Source: Cornus controversa (Eukaryota > Streptophyta > Magnoliopsida > Cornales > Cornaceae). Taken from it: a stretch of DNA of 64,000 nt. The notes beneath the pieces are model-generated. The model made no database searches. It was not told the origin of the DNA and worked only from the letters and a program-made list of their open reading frames with translations. This document shows, one piece after another, positions 1-9,530 of this stretch. Where the stretch lies: the NCBI GenBank assembly GCA_026545225.1, contig CM048850.1, forward strand, positions 496,001-560,000. The letters run 5' to 3'. Each line of letters begins with the position of its first letter. Within the stretch, counting starts at the first letter, position 1. Made by a program: the position numbers and the translations under genes.

Positions 1-101
1 AATGGTGCGTGATCACAACCGTATGGTGCTTTGTGCCAAAATCGACCATATGTACATCCGAAAGAAATGGGCATGGCAACAACAATTTTCAACTAACTTC
101 A
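1..101 (+). repeat. HOR copy 0, partial (3' part of monomer 10)
   Basis: The window opens inside monomer 10. The fragment matches the end of copy 5 (accatatgtac, then acaattttcaactaac), which lies 6735 bp downstream. The left duplication therefore extends past the window edge. Confidence 0.9.
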
Positions 102-244
102 TTTGAGTTGTTTTGATTTTAAAAGTCGCATTCCAAGAGAAATTGTGCTATACTCAGAATCATTCATTGCTTTGTGCGAAATTCGACCGTTTAGAGGTCG
201 AAAAGAAACAACGAGCATGTCGATCCCAACTTGATCTTGTTCTG
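102..244 (+). repeat. Monomer 1 (A type) of the HOR, reference copy 1
   Basis: This is a 143-bp monomer. It opens with tttgagttgttttgatttt, carries the shared core attcgaccgtttagaggtcg, and ends in the A-type tail (gcatgtcgatcccaacttga). In the left family the core reads gaggtcg after gtgcgaaattcg. Most central and right-end copies instead read gacgtcg after gtgccaaattcg, which is closer to the other monomers and so probably ancestral. Confidence 0.93.
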
Positions 245-384
245 TTTGAGTCATTTTATTAAATACCAGCAATTCGTAGCAGAAATTGTGCATGATCACA
301 ACTGTGGGATGCTCTGTCACGAATTCGACCGTCTAGACATCCAAAAGAAAGGAGCAAGTCAACAACGATTTTAAACTTGCTTTG
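245..384 (+). repeat. Monomer 2 (B type) of the HOR, reference copy 1
   Basis: This is a 140-bp monomer with the B-type tail (caacaacgattttaaacttg). Its 5' third is the most altered of the ten: tttattaaataccagcaatt stands where other B monomers read a form of gattcgaaaagagcaattcc. It carries an EcoRI-type GAATTC at 321-326 inside the core gaattcgaccgtctagac. Confidence 0.93.
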
Positions 385-515
385 TCTGAGTTGCTTCGAC
401 TCGAAAAGTCCCATTCCAGGAGAAATTATGTCGTGTGTTGCTTTTTCCCGAATTCGACCGTCTGGAAGTCGGAAAGAAACAATGTGCACGTCAATCCGGT
501 CTCCATCCATTTTTG
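385..515 (+). repeat. Monomer 3 (A type, 12-bp internal deletion) of the HOR, reference copy 1
   Basis: This is a 131-bp monomer. Compared with monomer 9 it lacks about 12 bp between gagaaatt and gttgctttttcccg, where monomer 9 has the cataattaaaaccgt segment. The shortening is present in every HOR copy. It carries GAATTC at 450-455, and its tail is an A-type variant (tcaatccggtctccatcc). Confidence 0.92.
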
Positions 516-657
516 TTTGATTTGTTCTTATTCGAAAAGACCCATTCCAAGAAGAAATCTTGCACGATCATAAACCGTGCGGTGTTTTGTGCCAGATTCT
601 ACCGTCTTGACTTGCAGAAGAAATGAGCATCGCAACAACGATTTTAAACTAGTTTCG
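516..657 (+). repeat. Monomer 4 (B type) of the HOR, reference copy 1
   Basis: This is a 142-bp monomer opening tttgatttgttcttattcg. Its core is diverged (gattctaccgtcttgacttg) and its tail is B type (caacaacgattttaaactag). The GAATTC found in monomers 2, 3 and 9 is absent. Copies fall into gttcttattcg and gttctgattcg classes at the 5' end, which helps to group HOR classes. Confidence 0.92.
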
Positions 658-800
658 TTTGAGTTGTTTTGATTCGAAAAGTCTCATTCCCTGAGAAATC
701 TTGCCACAATCAGTTTCGTATGTTGCTTTTTGCGAAACTCGCTCGGTTTGATGTCCAAAAGAAACGACAAGCACGTTGATCAGATCTTCGTCCTACTTTT
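658..800 (+). repeat. Monomer 5 (A type) of the HOR, reference copy 1
   Basis: This is a 143-bp monomer. Its core is strongly altered in copies 1-43 (aaactcgctcggtttgatgt). Right-end copies 44-47 read a form with accggtttgatg, nearer to the consensus accgtctggacg. The tail is A type with the overlapping palindromes tgatca and agatct. Confidence 0.92.
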
Positions 801-944
801 TTTGAGTAGTTATGAATTGAAGTGAGCAACTCCGTGTAGAAATCGTGTATGATAATAACCTTGTGCTGCTTTATGCCAACTTTGATTGTCTGGACATTTA
901 AAAGGAACAATGAGCAAGTTGTCAACGATTTTAAACTAGTTTCG
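801..944 (+). repeat. Monomer 6 (B type) of the HOR, reference copy 1
   Basis: This is a 144-bp monomer opening tttgagtagttatgaa. In copies 1-43 its 5' part reads gaagtgagcaactccgtgt or a near variant. Copies 44 and 47 keep gaaaagagcaattccttgt, which matches the other B monomers better. The tail is B type. Two right-end copies have lost 10 bp of this tail. Confidence 0.92.
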
Positions 945-1087
945 TTTGAGTTATTTTGATTCGAGAAGCCCCATTCATGGAGAAATCGTGCCACAATCAG
1001 AATTGTACGTCGCTGGTTGCCAAATTAGACCGTCAAGACGTCCAAAAGAAACGACGAGCATGTCGATCCGATCTTCATCATGTTTTG
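945..1087 (+). repeat. Monomer 7 (A type) of the HOR, reference copy 1
   Basis: This is a 143-bp monomer with core aaattagaccgtcaagacgt and a canonical A tail (gcatgtcgatccgatcttca). Its class-diagnostic positions are attcctggag, attcctagag or attccttgag near the 5' end, and gtgccacaatcag versus gtgcctcaatcag. Copy 1 alone reads attcatggag. Confidence 0.93.
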
Positions 1088-1164
1088 TTTGAGTCGTTAC
1101 GAATCGAAAAGAACAATTCCTTGCAGAAATCAAGCATGACAACAATAATTTTAAACTAGCTTTG
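1088..1164 (+). repeat. Monomer 8 (B type, truncated to 77 bp) of the HOR, reference copy 1
   Basis: This is a 77-bp remnant of a B monomer. The 5' third (tttgagtcgttacgaatcg) is joined at about 1126-1140 (gaaatcaagcatgacaacaa) directly to the B tail. About 65 bp containing the shared core box is missing. Both ends of the missing part carry a gaaat...gcatg motif in intact B monomers, which suggests a microhomology-mediated deletion. The same junction is present in all HOR copies. Confidence 0.93.
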
Positions 1165-1307
1165 TTTGAGATGCTTTGATTTAAAAAGTCCCATTCCTAG
1201 AGAAATTGTGCCATAATTAAAACCGTACGTTGCTTTTTCCCAAATTCGACCGTCTGGAAATCAAAAGCAAGCAATGATCGTGCCAATCCGATCTTCATCC
1301 TATTTTG
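1165..1307 (+). repeat. Monomer 9 (A type) of the HOR, reference copy 1
   Basis: This is a 143-bp monomer opening tttgagatgctttgattt. Its core is cccgaattcgaccgtctgga in most copies, with GAATTC. The site is lost in copies 1, 4 and 6 (cccaaattcg), in the Q class and copy 10 (cgaatttgacc), and in copy 47 (cgagttcgacc). Confidence 0.92.
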
Positions 1308-1448
1308 TTTAAGTCGTTCTGATTCAGAAAGAGCAATTCTTTACAGAAATGGTGCGTGATCACAACCGTATGGTGCTTTGTGCCAAAATCGACCATATGT
1401 ACATCCGAAAGAAATGGGCATGGCAACCACAATTTTCAACTAGCTTCA
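1308..1448 (+). repeat. Monomer 10 (B type) of the HOR, reference copy 1
   Basis: This is a 141-bp monomer opening tttaagtcgttctgattc. Its core is altered to atcgaccatatgtacatcc, and its B tail reads acaattttcaactagc in the left family and acaattttgaactagc or acaattttgaagtagc elsewhere. It is followed directly by monomer 1 of the next HOR copy. Confidence 0.92.
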
Positions 1449-2795
1449 TTTGAGTTGTTTTGATTTTAAAAGTCGCATTCCAAGAGAAATCGTGCTATAC
1501 TCAGAATCATTCATTGCTTTGTGCGAAATTCGACCGTTTAGAGGTCGAAAAGAAACAACGAGCATGTCGATCCCAACTTGATCTTGTTCTGTTTGAGTCA
1601 TTTTATTAAATACCAGCAATTCGTAGCGGAAATTGTGCATGATCACAACTGTGGGATGCTTTGTCACGAATTCGACCGTCTAGACATCCAAAAGAAAGGA
1701 GCAAGTCAACAACGATTTTAAACTTGCTTTGTCTGAGTTGCTTCGACTCGAAAAGTCCCATTCCAGGAGAAATTATGTCGTGTGTTGCTTTTTCCCGAAT
1801 TCGACCGTCTGGAAGTCGGAAAGAAACAATGTGCACGTCAATCCGGTCTCCATCCATTTTTGTTTGATTTGTTCTTATTCGAAAAGACCCATTCCAAGAA
1901 GAAATCTTGCACGATCATAAACCGTGCGGTGTTTTGTGCCAGATTCTACAGTCTTGACTTGCAGAAGAAATGAGCATCGCAACAACGATTTTAAACTAGT
2001 TTCGTTTGAGTTGTTTTGATTCGAAAAGTCTTATTCCTTGAGAAATCTTGCCACAATCAGTTTCGTATGTTGCTTTTTGCGAAACTCGCTCGGTTTGATG
2101 TCCAAAAGAAACGACAAGCACGTTGATCAGATCTTCGTCCTACTTTTTTTGAGTAGTTATGAATCGAAGTGAGCAACTCCGTGTAGAAATCGTGTATGAT
2201 AATAACCTTGTGCTGCTTTATGCCAACTTTGATTGTCTGGACGTTTAAAAGGAACAATGAGCAAGCTGTCAACGATTTTAAACTAGTTTCGTTTGAGTTA
2301 TTTTGATTCGAGAAGCCCCATTCCTGGAGAAATCATGCCACAATCAGAATTGTACGTCGCTGGTTGCCAAATTAGACCGTCAAGACGTCCAAAAGAAACG
2401 ACGAGCATGTCGATCCGATCTTCATCATGTTTTGTTTGAGTCGTTACGAATCGAAAAGAACAATTCCTTGCAGAAATCAAGCATGACAACAACAATTTTA
2501 AACTAGGTTTGTTTGAGATGCTTTGATTTAAAAAGTCCCATTGCTAGAGAAATTGTGCCATAATTAAAACCGTACGTTGCTTTTTCCCGAATTCGACCGT
2601 CTGGACATCAAAAGCAAGCAATGATCGTGCCAATCCGATCTTCATCCTATTTTGTTTAAGTCGTTCTGATTCAGAAAGAGCAATTCTCTACAGAAATGGT
2701 GCGTGATCACAACCGTATGGTGCTTTGTGCCAAAATCGACCATATGTACATCCGAAAGAAATGGGCATGGCAACCACAATTTTCAACTAGCTTCA
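1449..2795 (+). repeat. HOR copy 2, class P
   Basis: It shares ctacagtcttgac (monomer 4), gtcttattcc (monomer 5) and gagaaatcatgcc (monomer 7) with copy 7. Private variants are aaactaggtttg (monomer 8), cccattgctagag (monomer 9) and ttctctacag (monomer 10). Confidence 0.95.
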
Positions 2796-4142
2796 TTTGA
2801 GTTGTTTTGATTTTAAAAGTCGCATTCCAAGAGAAATCGTGCTATACTCAGAATCATTCATTGCTTTGTGCGAAATTCGACCGTTTAGAGGTCGAAAAGA
2901 AACAACGAGCATGTCGATCCCAACTTGATCTTGTTCTGTTTGAGTCATTTTATTAAATACCAGCAATTCGTAGCGGAAATTGTGCATGATCACAACTGTG
3001 GGATGCTTTGTCACGAATTCGACCGTCTAGACATCCAAAAGAAAGGAGCAAGTCAACAACGATTTTAAACTTGCTTTGTCTGAGTTGCTTCGACTCGAAA
3101 AGTCCCATTCCAGGAGAAATTATGTCGTGTGTTGCTTTTTCCCGAATTCGACCGTCTGGAAGTCGGAAAGAAACAATGTGCACGTCAATCCGGTCTCCAT
3201 CCATTTTTGTTTGATTTGTTCTGATTCGAAAAGACACATTCCAAGAAGAAACCTTGCACGATCATAAACCGTGCGGTGTTTTGTGCCAGATTCTACCGTC
3301 TTGACTTGCAGAAGAAATGAGCATCGCAACAACGATTTTAAACTAGTTTCGTTTGAGTTGTTTTGATTCGAAAAGTCTCATTCCTTGAGAAATCTTGCCA
3401 CAATCAGTTTCGTATGTTGCTTTTTGCGAAACTCGCTCGGTTTGATGTCCAAAAGAAACGACAAGCACGTTGATCAGATCTTCGTCCTACTTTTTTTGAG
3501 TAGTTACGAATCGAAGTGAGCAACTCCGTGTAGAAATCGTGTATGATAATAACCTTGTGCTGCTTTGTGCCAACTTTGATTGTCTGGACGTTTAAAAGGA
3601 ACAATGAGCAAGCTGTCAACGATTTTAAACTAGTTTCGTTTGAGTTATTTTGATTCGAGAAGCCCCATTCCTAGAGAAATCGTGCCACAGTCAGAATTGT
3701 ACGTCGCTGGTTGCCAAATTAGACCGTCAAGACGTCCAAAAGAAACGACGAGCATGTCGATCCGATCTTCATCATGTTTTGTTTGAGTCGTTACGAATCG
3801 AAAAGAATAATTCCTTGCAGAAATCAAGCATGTCAACAACAATTTTAAACTAGCTTTGTTTGAGATGCTTTGATTTAAAAAGTCCCATTCCTAGAGAAAT
3901 TGTGCCATAATTAAAACCGTACGTTGCTTTTTCTCGAATTCGACCGTCTGGACGTCAAAAGCAAGCAATGATCGTGCCAATCCGATCTTCATCCTATTTT
4001 GTTTAAGTCGTTCTGATTCAGAAAGAGCAATTCTTTACAGAAATGGTGCGTGATCACAACCGTATGGTGCTTTGTGCCAAAATCGACCGTATGTACATCC
4101 GAAAGAAATGGGCATGGCAACAACAATTTTCAACTAACTTCA
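2796..4142 (+). repeat. HOR copy 3, class P
   Basis: It carries gacacattcc (monomer 4), ccacagtcag (monomer 7), gaataattcc (monomer 8), ttttctcgaattc (monomer 9) and cgaccgtatgtac (monomer 10). The last is shared with the end of copy 7. gcatgtcaac in monomer 8 is private. Confidence 0.95.
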
Positions 4143-5489
4143 TTTGAGTTGTTTTGATTTTAAAAGTCGCATTCCAAGAGAAATTGTGCTATACTCAGAA
4201 TCATTCATTGCTTTGTGCGAAATTCGACCGTTTAGAGGTCGAAAAGAAACAACGAGCATGTCGATCCCAACTTGATCTTGTTCTGTTTGAGTCATTTTAT
4301 TAAATACCAGCAATTCGTAGCGGAAATTGTGCATGATCACAACTGTGGGATGCTCTGTCACGAATTCGACCGTCTAGACATCCAAAAGAAAGGAGCAAGT
4401 CAACAACGATTTTAAACTTGCTTTGTCTGAGTTGCTTCGACTCGAAAAGTCCCATTCCAGGAGAAATTATGTCGTGTGTTGCTTTTTCCCGAATTCGACC
4501 GTCTGGAAGTCGGAAAGAAACAATGTGCACGTCAATCCGGTCTCCATCCATTTTTGTTTGATTTGTTCTTATTCGAAAAGACCCATTCCAAGAAGAAATC
4601 TTGCACCATCATAAACCGTGCGGTGTTTTGTGCCAGATTCTACCGTCTTGACTTGCAGAAGAAATGAGCATCGCAACAACGATTTTAAACTAGTTTCGTT
4701 TGAGTTGTTTTGATTCGAAAAGTCTCATTCCCTGAGAAATCTTGCCACAATCAGTTTCGTATGTTGCTTTTTGCGAAACTCGCTCGGTTTGATGTCCAAA
4801 AGAAACGACAAGCACGTTGATCAGATCTTCGTCCTACTTTTTTTGAGTAGTTATGAATTGAAGTGAGCAACTCCGTGTAGAAATCGTGTATGATAATAAC
4901 CTTGTGCTGCTATATGCCAACTTTGATTGTCTGGACGTTTAAAAGGAACAATGAGCAAGTTGTCAACGATTTTAAACTAGTTTCGTTTGAGTTATTTTGA
5001 TTCGAGAAGCCCCATTCCTGGAGAAATCGTGCCACAATCAGAATTGTACGTCGCTGGTTGCCAAATTAGACCGTCAAGACGTCCAAAAGAAACGACGAGC
5101 ATGTCGATCCGATCTTCATCATGTTTTGTTTGAGTCGTTACGAATCGAAAAGAACAATTCCTTGCAGAAATCAAGCATGACAACAATAATTTTAAACTAG
5201 CTTTGTTTGAGATGCTTTGATTTAAAAAGTCCCATTCCTAGAGAAATTGTGCCATAATTAAAACCGTACGTTGCTTTTTCCCAAATTCGACCGTCTGGAA
5301 ATCAAAAGCAAGCAATGATCGTGCCAATCCGATCTTCATCCTATTTTGTTTAAGTCGTTCTGATTCAGAAAGAGCAATTCTTTACAGAAATGGTGCGTGA
5401 TCACAACCGTATGGTGCTTTGTGCCAAAATCGACCATATGTACATCCGAAAGAAATGGGCATGGCAACCACAATTTTCAACTAGCTTCA
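4143..5489 (+). repeat. HOR copy 4, class P
   Basis: It shares gctatatgcc in monomer 6 with copy 8, exactly 5388 bp away. In monomer 9 it keeps the copy-1 form cccaaattcg, where copy 8 differs. ttgcaccatc in monomer 4 is private. Confidence 0.95.
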
Positions 5490-6836
5490 TTTGAGTTGTT
5501 TTGATTTTAAAAGTCGCATTCCAAGAGAAATCGTGCTATACTCAGAATCATTCATTGCTTTGTGCGAAATTCGACCGTTTAGAGGTCGAAAAGAAACAAC
5601 GAGCATGTCGATCCCAAATTGATCTTGTTCTGTTTGAGTCATTTTATTAAATACCAGCAATTCGTAGCGGAAATTGTGCATGATCACAACTGTGGGATGC
5701 TTTGTCACGAATTCGACCGTCTAGACATCCAAAAGAAAGGAGCAAGTCAACAACGATTTTAAACTTGCTTTGTCTGAGTTGCTTCGACTCGAAGAGTCCC
5801 ATTCCAGGAGAAATTATGTCGTGTGTTGCTTTTTCCCGAATTCGACCGTCTGGAAGTCGGAAAGAAACAATGTGCACGTCAATCCGGTCTCCATCCATTT
5901 TTGTTTGATTTGTTCTGATTCGAAAAGACCCATTCCAAGAAGAAACCTTGCACGATCATAAACCGTGCGGTGTTTTGTGCCAGATTCTACCGTCTTGACT
6001 TGCAGAAGAAATGAGAATCGCAACAACGATTTTAAACTAGTTTCGTTTGAGTTGTTTTGATTCGAAAAGTCTCATTCCTTGAGAAATCTTGCCACAATCA
6101 GTTTCGTATGTTGCTTTTTGCGAAACTCGCTCGGTTTGATGTCCAAAAGAAACGACAAGCACGTTGATCAGATCTTCGTCCTACTTTTTTTGAGTAGTTA
6201 CGAATCAAAGTGAGCAACTCCGTGTAGAAATCGTGTATGATAATAACCTTGTGCTGCTTTGTGCCAACTTTGATTGTCTGGACGTTTAAAAGGAACAATG
6301 AGCAAGCTGGCAACGATTTTAAACTAGTTTCGTTTGAGTTATTTTGATTCGAGAAGCCCCATTCCTAGAGAAATCGTGCCACAGTCAGAATTGTACGTCG
6401 CTGGTTGCCAAATTAGACCGTCAAGACGTCCAAAAGAAACGACGAGCATGTCGATCCGATCTTCATCATGTTTTGTTTGAGTCGTTACGAATCGAAAAGA
6501 ACAATTCCTTGCAGAAATCAAGCATGACAACAACAATTTTAAACTAGCTTTGTTTGAGATGCTTTGATTTAAAAAGTCCCATTCCGAGAGAAATTGTGCC
6601 ATAATTAAAACCGTACGTTGCTTTTTCCCGAATTCGACCGTCTGGACGTCAAAATCAAGCAATGATCGTGCCAATCCGATCTTCATCCTATTTTGTTTAA
6701 GTCGTTCTGATTTAGAAAGAACAATTCTTTACAGAAATGGTGCGTGATCACAACCGTATGGTGCTTTGTGCCAAAATCGACCATATGTACATCCGAAAGA
6801 AATGGGCATGGCAACAACAATTTTCAACTAACTTCA
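5490..6836 (+). repeat. HOR copy 5, class P
   Basis: It has several private changes: cccaaattgatc (monomer 1), cgaagagtccc (monomer 3), gagaatcgc (monomer 4), gcaagctggc (monomer 6), attccgagag and aaaatcaagc (monomer 9). It shares ccacagtcag in monomer 7 with copies 3 and 9. Loss of in-frame stops here opens the longest reverse frame in the window (115 codons, 6339-6686), which is a chance product. Confidence 0.95.
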
Positions 6837-8183
6837 TTTGAGTTGTTTTGATTTTAAAAGTCGCATTCCAAGAGAAATTGTGCTATACTCAGAATCATTC
6901 ATTGCTTTGTGCGAAATTCGACCGTTTAGAGGTCGAAAAGAAACAACGAGCATGTCGATCCCAACTTGATCTTGTTCTGTTTGAGTCATTTTATTAAATA
7001 CCAGCAATTCGTAGCAGAAATTGTGCATGATCACAACTGTGGGATGCTCTGTCACGAATTCGACCGTCTAGACATCCAAAAGAAAGGAGCAAGTCAACAA
7101 CGATTTTAAACTTGCTTTGTCTGAGTTGCTTCGACTCGAAAAGTCCCATTCCAGGAGAAATTATGTCGTGTGTTGCTTTTTCCCGAATTCGACCGTCTGG
7201 AAGTCGGAAAGAAACAATGTGCACGTCAATCCGGTCTCCATCCATTTTTGTTTGATTTGTTCTTATTCGAAAAGACCCATTCCAAGAAGAAATCTTGCAC
7301 GATCATAAACCGTGCGGTGTTTTGTGCCAGATTCTACCGTCTTGACTTGCAGAAGAAATGAGCATCGCAACAACGATTTTAAACTAGTTTCGTTTGAGTT
7401 GTTTTGATTCGAAAAGTCTCATTCCCTGAGAAATCTTGCCACAATCAGTTTCGTATGTTGCTTTTTGCGAAACTCGCTCGGTTTGATGTCCAAAAGAAAC
7501 GACAAGCACGTTGATCAGATCTTCGTCCTACTTTTTTTGAGTAGTTATGAATTGAAGTGAGCAACTCCGTGTAGAAATCGTGTATGATAATAACCTTGTG
7601 CTGCTTTATGCCAACTTTGATTGTCTGGACATTTAAAAGGAACAATGAGCAAGTTGTCAACGATTTTAAACTAGTTTCGTTTGAGTTATTTTGATTCGAG
7701 AAGCCCCATTCCTGGAGAAATCGTGCCACAATCAGAATTGTACGTCGCTGGTTGCCAAATTAGACCGTCAAGACGTCCAAAAGAAACGACGAGCATGTCG
7801 ATCCGATCTTCATCATGTTTTGTTTGAGTCGTTACGAATCGAAAAGAACAATTCCTTGCAGAAATCAAGCATGACAACAATAATTTTAAACTAGCTTTGT
7901 TTGAGATGCTTTGATTTAAAAAGTCCCATTCCTAGAGAAATTGTGCCATAATTAAAACCGTACGTTGCTTTTTCCCAAATTCGACCGTCTGGAAATCAAA
8001 AGCAAGCGATGATCGTGCCAATCCGATCTTCATCCTATTTTGTTTAAGTCGTTCTGATTCAGAAAGAGCAATTCTTTACAGAAATGGTGCGTGATCACAA
8101 CCGTATGGTGCTTTGTGCCAAAATCGACCATATGTACATCCGAAAGAAATGGGCATGGCAACCACAATTTTCAACTAGCTTCA
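6837..8183 (+). repeat. HOR copy 6, class P
   Basis: It repeats the copy 1 variant set 6735 bp downstream, including gtagcagaaattg and ggacatttaaaagg. It differs by the ordinary attcctggag in monomer 7 and a private caagcgatgatc in monomer 9. Confidence 0.95.
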
Positions 8184-9530
8184 TTTGAGTTGTTTTGATT
8201 TTAAAAGTCGCATTCCAAGAGAAATCGTGCTATACTCAGAATCATTCATTGCTTTGTGCGAAATTCGACCGTTTAGAGGTCGAAAAGAAACAACGAGCAT
8301 GTCGATCCCAACTTGATCTTGTTCTGTTTGAGTCATTTTATTAAATACCAGCAATTCGTAGCGGAAATTGTGCATGATCACAACTGTGGGATGCTTTGTC
8401 ACGAATTCGACCGTCTAGACATCCAAAAGAAAGGAGCAAGTCAACAACGATTTTAAACTTGCTTTGTCTGAGTTGCTTCGACTCGAAAAGTCCCATTCCA
8501 GGAGAAATTATGTCGTGTGTTGCTTTTTCCCGAATTCGACCGTCTGGAAGTCGGAAAGAAACAATGTGCACGTCAATCCGGTCTCCATCCATTTTTGTTT
8601 GATTTGTTCTTATTCGAAAAGACCCATTCCAAGAAGAAATCTTGCACGATCATAAACCGTGCGGTGTTTTGTGCCAGATTCTACAGTCTTGACTTGCAGA
8701 AGAAATGAGCATCGCAACAACGATTTTAAACTAGTTTCGTTTGAGTTGTTTTGATTCGAAAAGTCTTATTCCTTGAGAAATCTTGCCACAATCAGTTTCG
8801 TATGTTGCTTTTTGCGAAACTCGCTCGGTTTGATGTCCAAAAGAAACGACAAGCACGTTGATCAGATCTTCGTCCTACTTTTTTTGAGTAGTTATGAATC
8901 GAAGTGAGCAACTCCGTGTAGAAATCGTGTATGATAATAACCTTGTGCTGCTTTATGCCAACTTTGATTGTCTGGACGTTTAAAAGGAACAATGAGCAAG
9001 CTGTCAACGATTTTAAACTAGTTTCGTTTGAGTTATTTTGATTCGAGAAGCCCCATTCCTGGAGAAATCATGCCACAATCAGAATTGTACGTCGCTGGTT
9101 GCCAAATTAGACCGTCAAGACGTCCAAAAGAAACGACGAGCATGTCGATCCGATCTTCATCATGTTTTGTTTGAGTCGTTACGAATCGAAAAGAATAATT
9201 CCTTGCAGAAATCAAGCATGACAACAACAATTTTAAACTAGCTTTGTTTGAGATGCTTTGATTTAAAAAGTCCCATTCCTAGAGAAATTGTGCCATAATT
9301 AAAACCGTACGTTGCTTTTTCCCGAATTCGACCGTCTGGACGTCAAAAGCAAGCAATGATCGTGCCAATCCGATCTTCATCCTATTTTGTTTAAGTCGTT
9401 CTGATTCAGAAAGAGCAATTCTTTACAGAAATGGTGCGTGATCACAACCGTATGGTGCTTTGTGCCAAAATCGACCGTATGTACATCCGAAAGAAATGGG
9501 CATGGCAACAACAATTTTCAACTAACTTCA
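8184..9530 (+). repeat. HOR copy 7, class P, copy 2/copy 3 recombinant
   Basis: Its 5' part follows copy 2 (ctacagtcttgac, gtcttattcc, gagaaatcatgcc). From monomer 8 onward it follows copy 3 (gaataattcc, then cgaccgtatgtac in monomer 10). The switch lies between about 9070 and 9195. Confidence 0.92.

Larger units (their letters stand above)
102..1448 (+). repeat. HOR copy 1, class P
   Basis: Diagnostic variants are gtagcagaaattg in monomer 2, ggacatttaaaagg in monomer 6, cccaaattcg with ctggaaatc in monomer 9, and a private attcatggag in monomer 7. It is the partner of copy 6. Confidence 0.95.

Noticed and set aside
1338-1410. Short palindromes (tgatca, catatg, gacgtc, gtgcac, agatct) as functional operators or origins
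   Set aside because: They are short, change between monomers and copies, and are expected by chance at this density.
6339-6686. Longest open frames (115 codons reverse at 6339-6686; 114 codons reverse at 54528-54872; many of 60-95 codons on both strands) as possible genes
   Set aside because: They recur at the 1347-bp period in several overlapping frames on both strands, have no recognisable domain, and the longest arise only where a private change removes a stop in one copy. Sequence similarity between copies is fully explained by the repeat.
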